Positions 62,687 to 64,000 of a stretch of DNA of 64,000 nucleotides are shown in pieces. A model generated the notes under the pieces. That model made no database searches. It was not told where the DNA came from and was given only the letters and a program-made list of their open reading frames with translations. This DNA is from Microcoleus sp. CAWBG506. GTDB lineage: Bacteria > Cyanobacteriota > Cyanobacteriia > Cyanobacteriales > Microcoleaceae. The DNA lies in the NCBI GenBank assembly GCA_020883125.1, contig JAHREW010000019.1, positions 20,808 to 84,807 on the forward strand, given 5' to 3'. Numbering within the stretch: the first letter of the stretch is position 1; every line of letters starts with the position of its first letter. Position numbers and translations under genes: made by a program.

Positions 62687-63466
62687 GTGTTAATTTTGCT
62701 AGATTTTACGGATTTGGGTTGGGCTTTGGGGATGGTGGCGATCGCGATCGGGCTTTCGGCTTGGCAGGAATTGGGAATGTCCGGGTCGATCGCGATCGCG
62801 GCGGGACGCACCCTGATCCAGTTAATTTTAGTCGGCTACGTGCTGGCAGTCGTATTTGACCCCAATGCTAAAAATCCTTGGCTGGTTTTAGCAGTCTTAG
62901 CAATCATGGTGACAACAGCTAGCGTAGTAGCCACCAACCGCATCAGCAAAAAAATCAAAAACTTACTACCTTTAGTTTCGGGTTCAATTTTGATCGGCAC
63001 AGCCTTGACTTTGGCCTATACAAATTTGCTCATCCTACAACCTGAGCCTTGGTACGAACCACAATACCTGATTCCTTTAGCGGGGATGATATTAGGAAAT
63101 GCCATGAATTCCGGGGCGATCGCCGGCGAAAGACTTGTCAGTACAATTAATGGCAGCCAGTTAGAAATAGAAACCCATCTGAGTTTAGGAGCCACCCCCC
63201 AGCAAGCAGTCAAGCAGTATCGCAAAGATGCTATTAAAGCTGGATTAATCCCCACTTTAAATACAATGACGGTTGTGGGAATTGTGGCTTTGCCCGGTAT
63301 GATGACAGGTCAAATGCTCAGTGGTGTTGCCCCTCTGGATGCAGCATCTTACCAGATTTTGATTATGTTTGTGTTAGCGCTGGCAACTTTAATCGCAACT
63401 TTGCTATTGACTGAGGGATTGTGCCGGAGGTTTTTCAATCAAGATGCACAATTGATTAAATGGTAA
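62687..63466 (+). CDS. UPF0014/FetB-family ABC permease
   Basis: 259 residues from a GTG with GGAG 5 nt upstream; the frame is open from 62537 but that start overlaps the divergent gene. About seven membrane helices. Signature GMILGNAMNSGAIAGERL (about 150-168) and ATPQQAVKQYRKDAIKAGLIP (about 180-200) match the FetB (YbbM) family, thought to export iron with a FetA ATPase. No ATPase gene is adjacent in the window. Function is by family only. Confidence 0.88.
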   Translation: MLILLDFTDLGWALGMVAIAIGLSAWQELGMSGSIAIAAGRTLIQLILVGYVLAVVFDPNAKNPWLVLAVLAIMVTTASVVATNRISKKIKNLLPLVSGSILIGTALTLAYTNLLILQPEPWYEPQYLIPLAGMILGNAMNSGAIAGERLVSTINGSQLEIETHLSLGATPQQAVKQYRKDAIKAGLIPTLNTMTVVGIVALPGMMTGQMLSGVAPLDAASYQILIMFVLALATLIATLLLTEGLCRRFFNQDAQLIKW

Positions 63467-63489
63467 TTGGGAATTGGACATGGGGAATG

Positions 63490-63555
63490 AGGAGACGGCA
63501 GTGCCGTTTCCCTACTATGATTAATTGTAGGGAGACGGCAGTGCAGTCTCCTGGC
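63490..63555. repeat. Dispersed GGAGACGGCAGTG repeat
   Basis: Two near copies of GGAGACGGCAGTGC...TCTCC/TTTCCC flank TAGGGA. This is a common intergenic repeat type with an internal hairpin. Non-coding. Confidence 0.6.
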
Positions 63556-63634
63556 TGTGAGTAATATTAATTCCGATGCTTATCTTGTGAGGTATGCTTA
63601 TAGCCCGCCCTAGTCATCACTAAGCAGAATAACT

Positions 63635-64000
63635 ATGATTCAAATAGCAACTAAAACGCTAACTTTTGAAGAATTTGCGGAATGGAAACCAGAAAACGGA
63701 CGTTATGAACTGCACAACCGAGGGATTATTGAAATAGCCCAGCCACCGGGAAAACATGAAGAAGTCATCGGTTTCTTAGCCTCGGAATTAACTATTGAAT
63801 TTGTTAGGCTAAACCGGCTGTACCTCATTCCCGGACAAGCATTAGTTAAGCCCCCAGAAAACGAATCAGCTTATTCGCCCGATATTCTGATCTTAAATCG
63901 TCCGAATTTAGCATCAGAACCTCTGTGGAAAAAATTCTCCACTGTGACTCAAGGGGCATCAATTCCGCTGGTTGTTGAAGTCGTTAGCACGAATTGGCAA
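63635..64000 (+). CDS. Uma2 (DUF820) protein, 3' partial
   Basis: 122 codons before the window edge. The start MIQIATKTLTFEEFAEWKPE and the strands NRGIIEI and AYSPDILILNR (Asp of the nuclease-like site) match Uma2. The second copy in the window (the first is at 24731). Truncated by the window edge only. Confidence 0.85.
   Translation, partial: MIQIATKTLTFEEFAEWKPENGRYELHNRGIIEIAQPPGKHEEVIGFLASELTIEFVRLNRLYLIPGQALVKPPENESAYSPDILILNRPNLASEPLWKKFSTVTQGASIPLVVEVVSTNWQ

Overview
The window looks like chromosome of a filamentous, non-heterocystous cyanobacterium (Microcoleus/Oscillatoria-like). The basis is frequent HIP1-type GCGATCGC octamers, NtcA-type promoters, a nirA-nrtABCD-narB nitrate cluster, a nitrite reductase with a C-terminal ferredoxin domain, heptamer short tandem repeats between genes, and cyanobacterial PEP-CTERM, RRM-Gly and pentapeptide-repeat proteins. 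The genus is inference.

Layout. 1-5.3 kb: C-terminal part of a giant surface or secreted protein (Calx-beta-like repeats, subtilisin domain, RTX repeats), convergent with a PEP-CTERM protein gene. 6.6-19.8 kb: nitrate assimilation on the + strand. nirA is preceded by two complete NtcA-type promoters; then come nrtA, nrtB, nrtC, an nrtD whose product carries an unprecedented-looking membrane/repeat/periplasmic extension, a solo TnpB gene, and narB, which seems to have its own NtcA site. 20-31 kb: ordinary genes (RRM protein, PsiE-like, rimM, response regulator plus moeA, Uma2, cobO, a CHASE4-type sensor kinase, a group 2 sigma factor).

31.9-42.2 kb: the most interesting region. A compact minus-strand operon encodes a membrane protein (DUF6232-like), two TPR proteins, a 1062-residue FtsK/SpoIIIE ATPase, a canonical WXG100 protein (Trp-Lys-Gly at residues 44-46), a second 97-residue WXG100-like protein with Trp at the same position, a protein with a helical N-terminus and a C-terminal mono-ADP-ribosyltransferase domain (Arg, Ser-Thr-Ser and Glu-x-Glu all present), two small helical or charged proteins, an ARC6/IMS-domain protein and a class A beta-lactamase-like protein. 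I read it as a candidate minimal type VII-like (WXG100/FtsK) export system with an ADP-ribosylating effector, in a phylum where such systems are not usually described.

42.4-51 kb: a 176-bp tandem repeat, a small element with 13-bp perfect terminal repeats, a HerA-like ATPase, a pentapeptide-repeat protein, ribBA carrying an in-frame repeat-like insertion, a TnpB remnant, tRNA-Lys, a broken exonuclease and a bacterial-type PARG. 51.2-52.9 kb: a minus-strand array of 18 full tRNA or tRNA-like genes plus one half tRNA, behind a sigma70-like promoter. It includes four leucine-anticodon tRNAs lacking the long variable arm. 53-64 kb: a glutathione S-transferase relic, a polysaccharide deacetylase, three related glycosyltransferase-like genes, a nucleotide-sugar epimerase, an ABC1 kinase, a DegT aminotransferase, a FetB-like permease and the start of a second Uma2 gene. 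The sugar genes suggest an envelope-polysaccharide neighbourhood.

Limits: all calls come from reading the sequence and recalling families. No searches were run, and starts were chosen from RBS spacing and overlap.
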